DNA from: Marinomonas sp. SBI8L
Lineage (GTDB): Bacteria; Pseudomonadota; Gammaproteobacteria; Pseudomonadales; Marinomonadaceae
Direction: 5' to 3'
Assembly: GCF_001624705.1 (NCBI RefSeq)
Contig: NZ_JSEO01000002.1
Span: 310,001 to 374,000, forward strand
Length of the DNA stretch: 64,000 bases
The notes under the pieces are model-generated. The model was not told the DNA's origin, searched no databases, and saw only the letters and a list, made by a program, of their open reading frames with translations. Positions 1-9,858 of the stretch are shown piece after piece (positions within the stretch are counted from its first letter, which is position 1; every line of letters starts with the position of its first letter). A program made the position numbers and the translations under genes.

Positions 1-478
1 ATATCCTGAATTTAAAATAAGCCTTTGTGAGGCCTGCTGTACTCTTCTTTGAGCATTTAACTTTATTAGCAATGAACACTTGAAGGAGAAGTGTTGGTTA
101 AATGCGCATTGATTTTCACTTTTGTGTGAAGCGATGAATAATTTATAAGGTTTTTAAAGCATGAAAAAAATCGATTTTATTTCATGGATCTATGATCAAG
201 CTTCATAGGTTTGTGTTTTGAGTGATAAGGAACACAATCTGAATATTTGTTTTGGCTTTCGAAGCAATAACCTCTTGTCACTAATATCGGCCATGTTCTT
301 GTTAAAGTTGTTAGAGAGAAGGTTGGTATAACTTGTAGGTTAAAAAATCACTCACTTTATTGATCTAGCTGATAATGGCGAAACTTAGCAGCGTCTTTTT
401 TCGTGAGAATGAGTGTCATTAAGGTAAGGGTTTGTTACTATCTATAAAGGTAGAATATTGATTTAGTTGGGATTTTGG
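1..478. other. Non-coding stretch before the EAL gene
   Basis: No convincing gene is seen in these bases. The only marked structure is a perfect 7-bp hairpin at 75-95 (arms AACACTT and AAGTGTT) whose 7-nt loop GAAGGAG looks like a ribosome binding site. An ATG at 102 follows but opens only an 11-codon frame. The rest is AT-rich. I looked for a c-di-GMP riboswitch in front of the EAL gene and did not recognise one. Confidence 0.5.
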
Positions 479-1204
479 ATGAGTTCATTAAGTAATCAGT
501 TGGTTTTGGATCTGTTACAGAATAAGCGTTATGGCGTTGAGTATCAGCCTATCGTTTGTGTATTAACAGGTGAAATTATTGCTTATGAAGCGCTATCAAG
601 ATTTTACACGGCAACTGGTGAGTCATTGAGGCCGGACCTAGTCTATGCTTCATTACATCATAACCTGCTAAGCCTTTATCAGGTTGAATATGAACAAAAG
701 AAGATTCAACTTGAGCATGCTCCATTAGATAAGACTATCTTTGTGAATTTAGATCAGGATGCTTTTTTTGCGAGTGGTGTTACTGGAATAGATAATCCAT
801 TCGTGCAATTAATTCGCTCTCACAAGCAAAACCAGGTGATGGTGGAGTTAATCGAAAACTCTGAGCTAAATGATGCGCTAATGAGTTTGTCTATGATCGA
901 AACATTAGCAGCATACGATATAGGGACGGCAATAGATGATTTATGTAATCCAAAATCAATGATATCTGTATCGGTTATGCAGTTAGTTGATGTGATTAAG
1001 CTAGATAAGCATGTGGTCAAAAAGGCAGATGACGAACGTTTTATGCTTTTTACTAAGAAAATGATTGAGTTTGGACGTCAATCAGATAAAAAAATTGTAC
1101 TTGAAGGGATAGAAACCGAGAGTGATCTTGATTTCGCTAGGGAGTTAGGGGTTGATTATGTACAAGGTTATTTGTATCGATCACAGTTTATTCAGCGCCC
1201 TTGA
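479..1204 (+). CDS. EAL-domain protein, putative c-di-GMP phosphodiesterase
   Basis: This 241-residue protein is a bare EAL domain that would hydrolyse cyclic di-GMP to pGpG in the cytosol. The EAL motif is at residues 37-39. Likely metal and catalytic positions are retained: N90, E123/E126, D153-D154, K174, E209 and Q229 (QGY). The usual DDFG after the aspartate pair reads DDLC, so activity is likely but not certain. No sensor or GGDEF domain is attached. I chose the ATG at 479 over an in-frame TTG at 467; neither has a strong ribosome binding site. It stands alone, with fimV starting about 165 bp downstream. A purely c-di-GMP-binding role is the alternative. Confidence 0.82.
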   Translation: MSSLSNQLVLDLLQNKRYGVEYQPIVCVLTGEIIAYEALSRFYTATGESLRPDLVYASLHHNLLSLYQVEYEQKKIQLEHAPLDKTIFVNLDQDAFFASGVTGIDNPFVQLIRSHKQNQVMVELIENSELNDALMSLSMIETLAAYDIGTAIDDLCNPKSMISVSVMQLVDVIKLDKHVVKKADDERFMLFTKKMIEFGRQSDKKIVLEGIETESDLDFARELGVDYVQGYLYRSQFIQRP

Positions 1205-1369
1205 TTAAAATATCAACAATCAGGCTCAAAAAAGAATGGAAACTGGCTTGTATTTGCTCAATCACAAAGATTAGCCAAACCATTGATTCTAAAGCTATTG
1301 ATAAATCCCTATCCCTGTAAGATACTTATGATACTTTTGATTAGTAGTTTGGTGAAATAAGGGAAGCTT

Positions 1370-3607
1370 ATGCTCAAGAAGACGCTCGTTAGTATCGCTG
1401 TGGCAAGCACACTATCCATTACGTCGGCACATGCTCTAGAACTTGGCGAGCTAACCGCCATATCTAAGGCAGATGAGCCTTTTAAAGCTGAGATCCAATT
1501 ATTAGATGTTAATTCGCTAAAACCAAACGAAGTTAGAATTCGTCTTGGTAGTGAAAGTGAATTCAGACAAGCCGAAATAGTCCCCAATAGAATTTTATCC
1601 CGCTTAAGATTTCAAGTGAGACAGCCAAGTAATGGCAAGTTAGTCATTGATGTTGTTAGTCGCGATAAGCTTGATGTCGATAACTTAGACTTTGTACTTT
1701 CTGCTAGATGGCCAAGTGGCAAGGTTGTTCGAGGTTACAAGGTACCATTAAAAGAAAGTGTACTTGTTGAGAGCGGTGGTGGAGAAGTTGTGCAATCTAG
1801 TAAGGTTGCAAAAGCCAACAATACGATCAATAGAACAACATTTGTTGATGCGCGTAGTTTATTAGAGTCTATGCCTACTGAAGGCACTTACACAACGTCT
1901 CAAGGTAATACTCTTTGGTCGCTTGCCGATAGAAATAAACCAAACAATCAGTTAACTGTTTATCAAACCATGATGGCAATCCAAGCATTAAATGAAGATG
2001 CTTTTTATGCCAACAATATTAACTTGATGAAAGAGGGAGCCATCCTAAGGCTTCCTACAAAAGAACAAATTGCTTTATTTAACAAAGCAATGTCTAAGCA
2101 AGAGTTTGAAAAACAAAATCAAGCTTGGATGGATTTGAAACGAAATGGCCGTATTGCCAAGCAAATTGAGTCTGCTCAATTAAATACTCAGGCTAATTCA
2201 AAACCAGCGAGTAAAGTACGCGGCATTTCAGAGGATACTCTGTCATTAATCGCTGGTGCGAGTGTTTTACCAGAAGGCGCAGCAAGTTCAAATGACGGTG
2301 GTTCTGAAAAAATTGCTAAGCTTGAGCAAGAGCTATCTTCAACGAAAGAAAATTTAGATAAAGAAAGCCGTGAAAAAGTAGAGCTTGGTCAGAAGTTAAA
2401 TGACTTGAACTCACAATTGGCGACTCTTGAAGAGCTCATCAGTCTTAAAGATGCTCAGCTTGCTGAATTGCAGCAACAGTTCATGTCAGCACAAAACGCG
2501 CTACAGGAACAGAAAAACACTGTTGATCAACTACTTGAAGCAGATCAATTAAGACGTGAGAAAGAAATGGCCGAAGAAGCCTCTTTTGTTAATCGCTTCT
2601 TTGGAAACCCTATATTTGTCTCTATTGCCTCAGTATTGCTTCTCGTATTCGGTTTCTTGATAGGCTTCTTAATAAAGAAGTCTGGAAAAAAAAAGGAAGA
2701 GGGTGATGAGTTAAGTGATTTTGATTTAGCAAGCGAATCACTTGCTCCTGTAGCCCTTGCAGAAGCGGCAGTACCTGAAATGACTCCTGAACCAGAGAAA
2801 GAAGAGGAAGATGATGATCCTTTCTCTTTCGACTTTGATGGTGCTGTAGATGATGATGCTAATATCGATACTGACTTAGATATGGATATTGCAGATGATC
2901 CATTTGCTGAAGACCTTGATGCCAATGAATCAGTTGAAGAAACGCCTGCTGAAGATGAATCGTTCGGTGACGAAGCTTTTGGTGATGACATTTTTGATGA
3001 TAGTGCTTTTGCGGATGATCTTGATCTAGAAGAAGCGAAAGAAGAAGTTGGAGAAGATTTTGGATTAGATATTGATGATGTTGATGACCTTGAGGTTGTT
3101 GATGAAGAAGACATTCCAACAATTGAACCTGAACCAGAGTTAGAAGAAGATATTTTTGATGACGCTCAAAATGTCCTTGAAGAGGATGATGTTGAAGATT
3201 CTGAAGAAGCAGATTTTGTTAACAACCTTCTAAATGACACAGAAGAGCAAGACGATATTGATGAAACAGCGATCTTTGATGAAGACCCGAATGAAAGTCT
3301 AGCTAATAGCATTGAAGAGTCTTTAACAGAGGCGCAAAGTGATCTAGATGATGATTTAGCTGTTCCTAGCTTCACAGAAGAAGATGCAAAAGAAGATGAT
3401 GAGGCCAGTGATGAAGAGGAAGAGTTTGACTTCTTCGATGCCAGTGGTGATGAAGTCGCAACAAAATTAGACCTAGCGAGAGCCTATATGGATATGGGTG
3501 ACGAAGAAGGTGCTCGAGTTATTCTTGAAGATGTTCTTACCTCAGGCAATGAAGCCCAAGTTTCAGAGTCTCAAAGTATGATAGATCGGATGTCACCAAG
3601 TGAGTAA
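1370..3607 (+). CDS. fimV: FimV/HubP-type polar peptidoglycan-binding protein
   Basis: A 745-residue inner-membrane protein of the FimV/HubP family, which organises the cell pole and supports type IV pilus or flagellar placement. Residues 1-22 are a signal peptide, 23-130 the FimV N-terminal domain, about 172-230 a LysM peptidoglycan-binding domain, about 315-400 a coiled coil, and about 413-433 one membrane segment. The cytoplasmic part is extremely acidic (Asp/Glu-rich, about 440-700) and ends in the conserved TPR-like FimV C-terminal motif, about 700-745. The stop overlaps the truA start by 8 bp, as expected in this conserved gene neighbourhood. The acidic tract creates long reverse-strand frames that are not genes. 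Confidence 0.93.
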   Translation: MLKKTLVSIAVASTLSITSAHALELGELTAISKADEPFKAEIQLLDVNSLKPNEVRIRLGSESEFRQAEIVPNRILSRLRFQVRQPSNGKLVIDVVSRDKLDVDNLDFVLSARWPSGKVVRGYKVPLKESVLVESGGGEVVQSSKVAKANNTINRTTFVDARSLLESMPTEGTYTTSQGNTLWSLADRNKPNNQLTVYQTMMAIQALNEDAFYANNINLMKEGAILRLPTKEQIALFNKAMSKQEFEKQNQAWMDLKRNGRIAKQIESAQLNTQANSKPASKVRGISEDTLSLIAGASVLPEGAASSNDGGSEKIAKLEQELSSTKENLDKESREKVELGQKLNDLNSQLATLEELISLKDAQLAELQQQFMSAQNALQEQKNTVDQLLEADQLRREKEMAEEASFVNRFFGNPIFVSIASVLLLVFGFLIGFLIKKSGKKKEEGDELSDFDLASESLAPVALAEAAVPEMTPEPEKEEEDDDPFSFDFDGAVDDDANIDTDLDMDIADDPFAEDLDANESVEETPAEDESFGDEAFGDDIFDDSAFADDLDLEEAKEEVGEDFGLDIDDVDDLEVVDEEDIPTIEPEPELEEDIFDDAQNVLEEDDVEDSEEADFVNNLLNDTEEQDDIDETAIFDEDPNESLANSIEESLTEAQSDLDDDLAVPSFTEEDAKEDDEASDEEEEFDFFDASGDEVATKLDLARAYMDMGDEEGARVILEDVLTSGNEAQVSESQSMIDRMSPSE

Positions 3608-4427
3608 AAAGAAAGTCGCGTTAGTTGTTGAATATAAAGGAACAGAATATAAAGGATGGCAAGCTCAAAAATATGACGTACCAACGGTACAAAAATATCT
3701 AGAAACTGCTTTATCTAAAATAGCGGCACATACTGTAAAAGTAGTATGTGCCGGTAGAACAGACGCTAGTGTTCACGCCAGTGCGCAAGTGGTTCATTTT
3801 GAAACAGATGTTGAGCGTAGTGAAAGGGCTTGGACCCTTGGTGTAAATTCGAATTTACCTAAAGATATTGCTGTTGTAGCGGCAGCGAATATGCATCCAA
3901 GCTTCCATGCTCGTTTTAGTGCTGTTAGTCGCCGTTATCGTTATGTGATTTATTCCAATCCCTTACGTCCTGCCATTATGTCTAAAGAGGTGACCTGGAC
4001 ACACAAGACGCTTGATATTACTAAAATGCAACAAGCTGCCAAGGTGTTTGTTGGTAAGCATGATTTTAGTTCTTTTAGAGCGGTTGGTTGTCAGGCTCAT
4101 ACGCCCGTTCGTACTATTTTAAATTTTCAAATTTACCAGTCTGGTCAATACATAGTGTTGGATATAAGGGCGAATGCTTTTTTACATCATATGATACGTA
4201 ATTTCGCTGGAGTCTTAATGACTATTGGTGCTGGTGAAGAAGAGGTATCATGGGCAAGCGAAGTGCTGGCTGCTAAAGATAGAACAAAAGGTGGGATAAC
4301 AGGTCCACCAGAAGGGCTCTACTTTGTCGATGCTGAATACCCTAAAGAATTTAAAGTTCCTAAGGTAGCGCTAGGACCGCACTTTTTACCTTATTTTGAA
4401 GAGCCAAGTTATGAATTGCCGAGTTAA
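3600..4427 (+). CDS. truA: tRNA pseudouridine(38-40) synthase TruA
   Basis: A 275-residue enzyme that converts uridines 38, 39 and 40 of the tRNA anticodon arm to pseudouridine. The catalytic aspartate is D55 in the motif AGRTDASVHA, and the C-terminal half carries the expected FLHHMIRN motif. It begins with GTG inside the last codons of fimV (8-bp overlap) and its end overlaps trpF by 17 bp, so it is probably translated coupled to both. Length matches the family. Confidence 0.95.
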   Translation: MSKKKVALVVEYKGTEYKGWQAQKYDVPTVQKYLETALSKIAAHTVKVVCAGRTDASVHASAQVVHFETDVERSERAWTLGVNSNLPKDIAVVAAANMHPSFHARFSAVSRRYRYVIYSNPLRPAIMSKEVTWTHKTLDITKMQQAAKVFVGKHDFSSFRAVGCQAHTPVRTILNFQIYQSGQYIVLDIRANAFLHHMIRNFAGVLMTIGAGEEEVSWASEVLAAKDRTKGGITGPPEGLYFVDAEYPKEFKVPKVALGPHFLPYFEEPSYELPS

Positions 4428-5031
4428 AATTTGTGGTATTACAAATCTTGAAGATGCCTTACATGCGTGTGAGCAAGGTGCTGATGCCCTGGGTTTCGTT
4501 TTTTATAAGAAATCTCCACGCTATATAGAACCTGAAAAAGCAAATGAAATAGTTAAGCAGCTTCCTCCCTTTGTTGTACCCGTTGCGTTATTTGTTAATG
4601 CTGAACATGAGCTTATTCACTCAGTGATTGAAAAAAATGATCGATGGGTAATTCAATTTCATGGGGATGAAAGTAATGCAGAGTGTCAGAAGTATAATCG
4701 TACTTTTATAAAGGCATTAAGAGTGAAACCTGATGACAATATTAATTTAGAAATTAAAAGCTATCCTGATGCAAGTGCAATTTTACTCGATGCATATAAA
4801 GCTGGTGTTCCCGGTGGTACAGGGGAGAGCTTTAACTGGGAGTTGGTGCCAAAAAATACCAACAAATCAATTATATTAGCAGGCGGATTAACGGTAAGTA
4901 ATATTCGTCAGGCCGTAGAACAAGTACAACCTTATGCAGTCGACGTCAGTGGGGGCGTTGAGTTATCAAAAGGCATTAAGGATCATAATAAAGTACAACA
5001 ATTTATAACTGGAGCTAAACGTGGACAATAA
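4411..5031 (+). CDS. trpF: Phosphoribosylanthranilate isomerase
   Basis: This enzyme isomerises N-(5-phosphoribosyl)anthranilate in tryptophan synthesis. With the ATG at 4411 it has 206 residues and starts with the typical VKICGIT stretch (catalytic Cys8). The second catalytic residue lies in the motif AVDVSGGVE near the C-terminus. I prefer this ATG to an in-frame TTG at 4396 because GAAGAG lies 8 bp upstream of it. It overlaps truA by 17 bp and trpB by 11 bp, which implies translational coupling along the run. Confidence 0.95.
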   Translation: MNCRVKICGITNLEDALHACEQGADALGFVFYKKSPRYIEPEKANEIVKQLPPFVVPVALFVNAEHELIHSVIEKNDRWVIQFHGDESNAECQKYNRTFIKALRVKPDDNINLEIKSYPDASAILLDAYKAGVPGGTGESFNWELVPKNTNKSIILAGGLTVSNIRQAVEQVQPYAVDVSGGVELSKGIKDHNKVQQFITGAKRGQ

Positions 5032-6229
5032 AATAGCTGATAACCTACCAGATCAAAATGGCCGTTTTGGTCAATATGGTGGTGTTTTTGTATCTGAAAC
5101 GCTAATGGCTGCGTTGGAAGATCTAACTGAGCTTTATGAGAAAATGTCAAAAGATGAAGAGTTTCAGTCAGCTTTTGATAAAGATCTTGCTCACTATGTT
5201 GGTCGTCCGTCACCTCTATATTTTGCTGAACGACTGACTGAAAAAGCTGGCGGAGCAAAAATCTATTTAAAGCGCGAAGACCTTAATCACACAGGTGCGC
5301 ATAAGATCAATAATACAATTGGCCAGGCGCTTTTAGCTAAGCATATGGGTAAGCCAAATATTATTGCTGAAACAGGTGCTGGACAACATGGTGTTGCATC
5401 AGCAACTGTTGCGGCTCGCTTAGGATTAAACTGTAAAGTATTCATGGGTGCTGAAGATATTAAGCGTCAATCCCTGAATGTCTATCGCATGAAATTACTA
5501 GGAGCAGAAGTAATCCCTGTTGATTCAGGCACACAGACTCTAAAAGATGCTTTGAATGAGGCAATGCGCCATTGGGTTAGTCATGTTGATGATACCTTTT
5601 ACATCATAGGTACAGCAGCAGGCCCACACCCGTATCCTAAGTTAGTGAGAGATTTCCAAGCCGTCATTGGTCGTGAAACTAAAGTTCAATGCATTGAGCA
5701 GGAAGGTCGTTTACCTGATGCTGTCGTTGCATGTGTTGGCGGTGGTTCAAATGCCATTGGTATGTTCCACCCATTTATACAGGATGAATCTGTTGCTATG
5801 TATGGTGTCGAAGCTGGTGGTAATGGTGTTGAAACAGGAGAGCACGCAGCGCCATTAACAGCCGGTAGACCAGGTGTACTTCATGGTAACCGTACTTATA
5901 TTATGGCTGATGAAGATGGCCAGATTAGCGGTACTCACTCTATTTCAGCAGGTTTGGATTATCCTGGAGTAGGTCCAGAGCATGCTTGGTTAAAAGATAT
6001 TGGCCGTGCAAACTACGTCGCAATCAATGATGATGAAGCGATGGACGGTTTCCGTGATTTAACGCGTCTAGAAGGAATTATGCCTGCATTAGAATCAAGT
6101 CACGCTGTTGCTTATGGAATGAAATTAGCTGCCACTATGGATAAAGATCAAATCGTTGTTGTGAATTTATCTGGTCGTGGTGACAAAGATATTTTAACTG
6201 TCGCTGAGCTAGATGGGGTTGAGGTTTAA
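5021..6229 (+). CDS. trpB: Tryptophan synthase beta chain
   Basis: The 402-residue beta subunit condenses indole and serine using pyridoxal phosphate. K95 in HTGAHKINN is the Schiff-base lysine, ETGAGQHG carries the catalytic glutamate, and [10 protein letters not shown] binds the cofactor phosphate. Translation starts at a GTG with GGAG seven bases upstream, inside the end of trpF. The alpha subunit gene follows directly, so the two chains can assemble as an alpha2-beta2 complex. Confidence 0.97.
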   Translation: MDNKIADNLPDQNGRFGQYGGVFVSETLMAALEDLTELYEKMSKDEEFQSAFDKDLAHYVGRPSPLYFAERLTEKAGGAKIYLKREDLNHTGAHKINNTIGQALLAKHMGKPNIIAETGAGQHGVASATVAARLGLNCKVFMGAEDIKRQSLNVYRMKLLGAEVIPVDSGTQTLKDALNEAMRHWVSHVDDTFYIIGTAAGPHPYPKLVRDFQAVIGRETKVQCIEQEGRLPDAVVACVGGGSNAIGMFHPFIQDESVAMYGVEAGGNGVETGEHAAPLTAGRPGVLHGNRTYIMADEDGQISGTHSISAGLDYPGVGPEHAWLKDIGRANYVAINDDEAMDGFRDLTRLEGIMPALESSHAVAYGMKLAATMDKDQIVVVNLSGRGDKDILTVAELDGVEV

Positions 6230-6230
6230 A

Positions 6231-7040
6231 ATGAATCGTATAAAAAACTGTTTTGCTGAATTAAAGCGTACTAATAAAAAAGCATTGATTCCATTTGTAG
6301 AGGCGGGTGATCCGAGTCCAAACCACACAGTTGATATTATGCATGGGTTAGTCGCTTCGGGCAGTAGTATTATTGAGTTAGGAATGGCTTTCTCAGACCC
6401 TATGGCAGATGGCCCTGTTATCCAGTTAGCATGCGAAAGAGCTTTGGCCGCTGGTATTACTGTGGCTAAAGTGCTTGAGATTGTGGCGGAGTTTAGAACT
6501 AAAGATAATACAACACCTGTTGTTTTAATGGGCTATTTAAACCCAATTGAGTTCTTTGGTTATGAAAAATTTGCAAAAGCAGCAAAAGAAGCGGGTGTAG
6601 ACGGTATTTTATTGGTCGATCTGACTCCAGAAGAAGCGACAGATGTAGTAGAATGCTTTTCGCAGAATGATATTGATCTGATTTATTTATTAGCGCCGAC
6701 GACAACAAAAAGCAGAGCTAAAAAAATCTGCGAGCAGGCTTCGGGCTATGTTTATTACGTGTCAGTGAAGGGGGTTACTGGTTCTGCAACTTTAGATGTA
6801 GACAGTGTTCGCTCGCACGTAGAAAGTTTAAGAGAAATTACTGACCTACCTATCGGTGTTGGTTTTGGTATTCGTGATGCTGAAACAGCAAAAGCTATTA
6901 GCCAATGTGCTGATGGCGTTATTGTTGGTAGTGTTTTGGTGAATGCAATTGCAGATAACCAAACGCAACCCAATGACGTAGTTGTTAAAGCTTTATCAAA
7001 TATCTTAACGCCTATGCGTACCAGCATGGACAGTGTTTAA
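6231..7040 (+). CDS. trpA: Tryptophan synthase alpha chain
   Basis: The alpha subunit cleaves indole-3-glycerol phosphate to indole, which is channelled to TrpB. The ATG at 6231 is preceded by GAGG with 6-bp spacing and gives 269 residues; E49 and D60 fall exactly at the positions of the two catalytic acids of the E. coli enzyme. The phosphate-binding motif GVGFGIRDAETAKAI is intact. Loop 2 reads GMAFSDPMADGP where most homologues have GxPFSDP, so the proline is an alanine here. An upstream in-frame ATG at 6213 lies inside trpB and is less likely. Confidence 0.96.
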   Translation: MNRIKNCFAELKRTNKKALIPFVEAGDPSPNHTVDIMHGLVASGSSIIELGMAFSDPMADGPVIQLACERALAAGITVAKVLEIVAEFRTKDNTTPVVLMGYLNPIEFFGYEKFAKAAKEAGVDGILLVDLTPEEATDVVECFSQNDIDLIYLLAPTTTKSRAKKICEQASGYVYYVSVKGVTGSATLDVDSVRSHVESLREITDLPIGVGFGIRDAETAKAISQCADGVIVGSVLVNAIADNQTQPNDVVVKALSNILTPMRTSMDSV

Positions 7041-7070
7041 GTTAGTTTAAAAGACAGAATTGGAGTTTAA

Positions 7071-7931
7071 ATGAGTAGTTGGCTAGATAAATTTGTTCCT
7101 TCAAACTTTAGAAGTGAAGCAAAATCTCGTAGTTCAGTACCAGAAGGCCTTTGGAAAAAGTGTCCAAAATGTGAAAATGTTTTGTACCGTCCAGAGCTAG
7201 AAAAGAATTTAGATGTTTGCCCTAAATGCGATCATCATATGCGTATAAGTGCGCGTCGTCGTTTAGACTTATTCTTAGATCAAGAAGGCCGCACTGAAAT
7301 TGCGTCTGACTTAGAGCCAGAAGATAAGTTGAAATTTAAAGATTCTAAGCGTTATAAAGATCGTTTAGTTGCGGCGCAAAAAAATACTGGTGAAAAAGAT
7401 GCCTTAGTAGCGATGGAAGGCACACTCAACGGCATGCCTATTGTTGCTGTTGCTTTTGAATTTAGCTTCCTAGGTGGATCAATGGGTTCAATTGTAGGCG
7501 AGCGTTTTATTCAAGCTGTTAATGTTTGTTTAGAAAAACGCATTCCATTAGTTTGCTTTTCAGCAAGTGGTGGTGCTCGTATGCAAGAAGCTTTGATCTC
7601 TCTAATGCAAATGGCTAAGACAAGTGCTGGTCTTGAGCGTATGAAACAGCAGGGCATTCCATATATTTCTGCTATGACAGATCCAGTCTTCGGTGGTGTT
7701 TCAGCCTCTCTTGCTATGTTGGGTGATTTAAATGTTGCAGAACCAAATGCATTGATTGGTTTTGCCGGTCCTCGCGTTATCGAACAAACTGTTCGCGAAA
7801 AACTTCCTGAAGGCTTTCAGCGCAGTGAGTTCTTATTAGATAAAGGTGCGCTAGATATGATTATATCGCGTCATGATTTGCGCGATCGTTTATACAACAT
7901 TCTATCTATCCTTACTAATAAGGCTGCTTGA
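7071..7931 (+). CDS. accD: Acetyl-CoA carboxylase carboxyltransferase beta subunit
   Basis: The 286-residue beta subunit of the carboxyltransferase half of acetyl-CoA carboxylase, which makes malonyl-CoA for fatty acid synthesis with AccA. The N-terminal zinc ribbon has cysteines at 31, 34, 50 and 53. The crotonase-fold core shows GGSMGS and [18 protein letters not shown]. The ATG at 7071 has GGAG about 7 bp upstream. It sits between trpA and folC as in Pseudomonas-type genomes. Confidence 0.97.
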   Translation: MSSWLDKFVPSNFRSEAKSRSSVPEGLWKKCPKCENVLYRPELEKNLDVCPKCDHHMRISARRRLDLFLDQEGRTEIASDLEPEDKLKFKDSKRYKDRLVAAQKNTGEKDALVAMEGTLNGMPIVAVAFEFSFLGGSMGSIVGERFIQAVNVCLEKRIPLVCFSASGGARMQEALISLMQMAKTSAGLERMKQQGIPYISAMTDPVFGGVSASLAMLGDLNVAEPNALIGFAGPRVIEQTVREKLPEGFQRSEFLLDKGALDMIISRHDLRDRLYNILSILTNKAA

Positions 7932-7935
7932 TTTA

Positions 7936-9171
7936 ATGCACCCTAAGTCTCTTTCTGAATGGCTTTCTTATATAGAAAGCCAGCATCCAAATAATATTGA
8001 ATTGGGTTTAGATCGTTGTTCAGCTGTATTAGATAAGCTGAATTACGATCGACCAAAAAATGATATTTTCACTATCTCTGGTACCAATGGAAAAGGTTCA
8101 ACCTGTACCTTTTTAACCCATTTTCTAGGCTTGAATAGTTTAACAGTAGGTACTTTTACTTCCCCTCATTTTGTTCGTTTTAATGAGCGAATTGCGATAA
8201 ATGGTGAACCAGTATCGGATGAAGTTATTTGCCAAGCTTTCTCGCATATTGAAGAAATAAGAGGTGATATAGCGTTAACTTATTTTGAGTTTAATACGCT
8301 AGCAGCCATTTATATTTTCTCTAATGCAAACTTGGATTACTGGGTGTTGGAGGTTGGCTTAGGTGGTCGTCTTGATTCAGTGAATATGATAGATGCTGAT
8401 ATTACTGCTGTAACTTCAATATCATTGGATCATATAGATTGGCTAGGCGATTCACTAGAAGTGATTGCAGAAGAGAAGGTAGGTATCGCAAGACGGGGTA
8501 AGCTTTTGGTCAGTGGTGTTAACAACCCACCTAAAAGTTTAGCTGCAAAAGCTCAAGAAATAGGTGCAAATTTAAAGCAAAAAGGGAGTGATTTTCACTT
8601 TAGCTTAAATACGAATAGCACATGGTCTTGGCAAGGTAATGGGCAAACTGTTACTGATCTGCCTATTCCAAGTTTACCTGTTGAGAATGCAGCTACTGTT
8701 TTAGCGATTTTAAGTTACAGTGGTTTTCCATTAGAGTTTGAAACCCTTAGTAAATTAATGCTGGATGCAAAGCTAACCGGGCGTTATCAAACATTAATGA
8801 CATCACCTAATGTAATTTTAGATGTCGCTCATAACCCTGAGGCTGCTCAAGAACTGCAGCGCAGAATTGAAGCATCTAATAAGGATGCTGTTGCTGTCTG
8901 TGGAATGCTACACGATAAAGATATTGAATCAGTATTAACTTGCCTAAAAGGAAGTTTTAAGCGCTGGTACTTAGCTGATTTGGAGGCGCCAAGAGGCGCT
9001 AGTGCAGCTCAGTTATCTCAATATTTAAATGTTTCAAAAGAGTTTGAAAATGTTGCTCAAGCATTTGATGCAGCGATTGAAGATGTTGGAACAGATGATA
9101 CAAATATTATTGTATTCGGTTCGTTTGTAACCGTTGCTGATTGTATTTCTCATCACGAAGATAAATATTAA
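7936..9171 (+). CDS. folC: Bifunctional folylpolyglutamate/dihydrofolate synthase
   Basis: FolC adds glutamate to dihydropteroate and to folates. With the ATG at 7936 it has 411 residues; the P-loop GTNGKGST is at residues 49-56 and the C-terminal Mur-ligase-type motif DVAHNPEAAQEL is present. The frame is open upstream into accD, but a start there would add a 21-residue tail unlike the family. The gap to accD is only 4 bp and the ribosome binding site is weak, so translation probably depends on readthrough from accD. Confidence 0.94.
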   Translation: MHPKSLSEWLSYIESQHPNNIELGLDRCSAVLDKLNYDRPKNDIFTISGTNGKGSTCTFLTHFLGLNSLTVGTFTSPHFVRFNERIAINGEPVSDEVICQAFSHIEEIRGDIALTYFEFNTLAAIYIFSNANLDYWVLEVGLGGRLDSVNMIDADITAVTSISLDHIDWLGDSLEVIAEEKVGIARRGKLLVSGVNNPPKSLAAKAQEIGANLKQKGSDFHFSLNTNSTWSWQGNGQTVTDLPIPSLPVENAATVLAILSYSGFPLEFETLSKLMLDAKLTGRYQTLMTSPNVILDVAHNPEAAQELQRRIEASNKDAVAVCGMLHDKDIESVLTCLKGSFKRWYLADLEAPRGASAAQLSQYLNVSKEFENVAQAFDAAIEDVGTDDTNIIVFGSFVTVADCISHHEDKY

Positions 9172-9196
9172 CTCAATTTAAACAGGTTCAGGATTA

Positions 9197-9784
9197 ATGC
9201 TGGATAAAAGTTCTACACATAGGCTCATTGGTGCTGGCATTATGCTAGTTGCCGCGGCAGCATTACTTCCCGTTATTCTTGATGGTGAAAGACCGCCTGA
9301 ACTTGATCAAATTATCAAAGTATCAAAAGCACCAGTTATACCCGAGGTTGTCATTAAACCTGTGCAGCCTCTACCTAGTGTCGATAAGCATGTTGAGTTT
9401 AAAAAGCTAGAGAAAGCAAAAGATGTTGAAATAGCTAAAGATGTTGATGCAAAGTCAAATGAGCCTGTTTCTAAGCCTGTTAAACCAGCTAAACAAGAAG
9501 AGAAACAGGTTAAGGCGCCTGTCGTTGTAAAAAAATTAGAAAAAACCAGCAAGAAGGCAAAATGGACTCTTCAAATTGCTAGTTTTAAAAGTAGAGAGAA
9601 TGCTAATGCGCTTGTTAAAAAGCTTCAAGCTGCTAACTATCCTGCCTACACGATCACAACCAAAACTCTGTTTAAAGTTTATGTTGGCCCTGAAATTAAA
9701 AGATCAAGATCCGAGTCTTTGAAACAAGAGATTAAGGAGAAATTTTCTCTTGATGGTTTCATCGTTAAATATTCTGCAAATTAG
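9197..9784 (+). CDS. dedD: DedD-like SPOR-domain cell-division protein
   Basis: This 195-residue protein has one membrane segment at about residues 10-27, a Lys/Pro/Val-rich periplasmic linker, and a C-terminal SPOR domain (about 121-195) that starts WTLQIASF and has the usual VYVGP. SPOR domains bind denuded septal glycan, so it is expected at the division site. Its place between folC and cvpA is the standard location of dedD. The linker is low in sequence complexity but shows no sign of frameshift. Confidence 0.88.
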   Translation: MLDKSSTHRLIGAGIMLVAAAALLPVILDGERPPELDQIIKVSKAPVIPEVVIKPVQPLPSVDKHVEFKKLEKAKDVEIAKDVDAKSNEPVSKPVKPAKQEEKQVKAPVVVKKLEKTSKKAKWTLQIASFKSRENANALVKKLQAANYPAYTITTKTLFKVYVGPEIKRSRSESLKQEIKEKFSLDGFIVKYSAN

Positions 9785-9858
9785 ATTTATTTAAAGTTTT
9801 ATGCCTTGGCATTTAATCGACTTCTGGTAAACTTCACTGCGGATTAGATGAGGCAAAT

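Noticed and set aside
1-478. Possible c-di-GMP riboswitch before the EAL gene
   Set aside because: No GEMM-type conserved core could be recognised on reading the leader.
2545-3122. Long serine-rich and glutamine-rich frames on the minus strand inside fimV
   Set aside because: They are mirror images of the Asp/Glu codon tract of FimV; no ribosome binding site, and composition is extreme.
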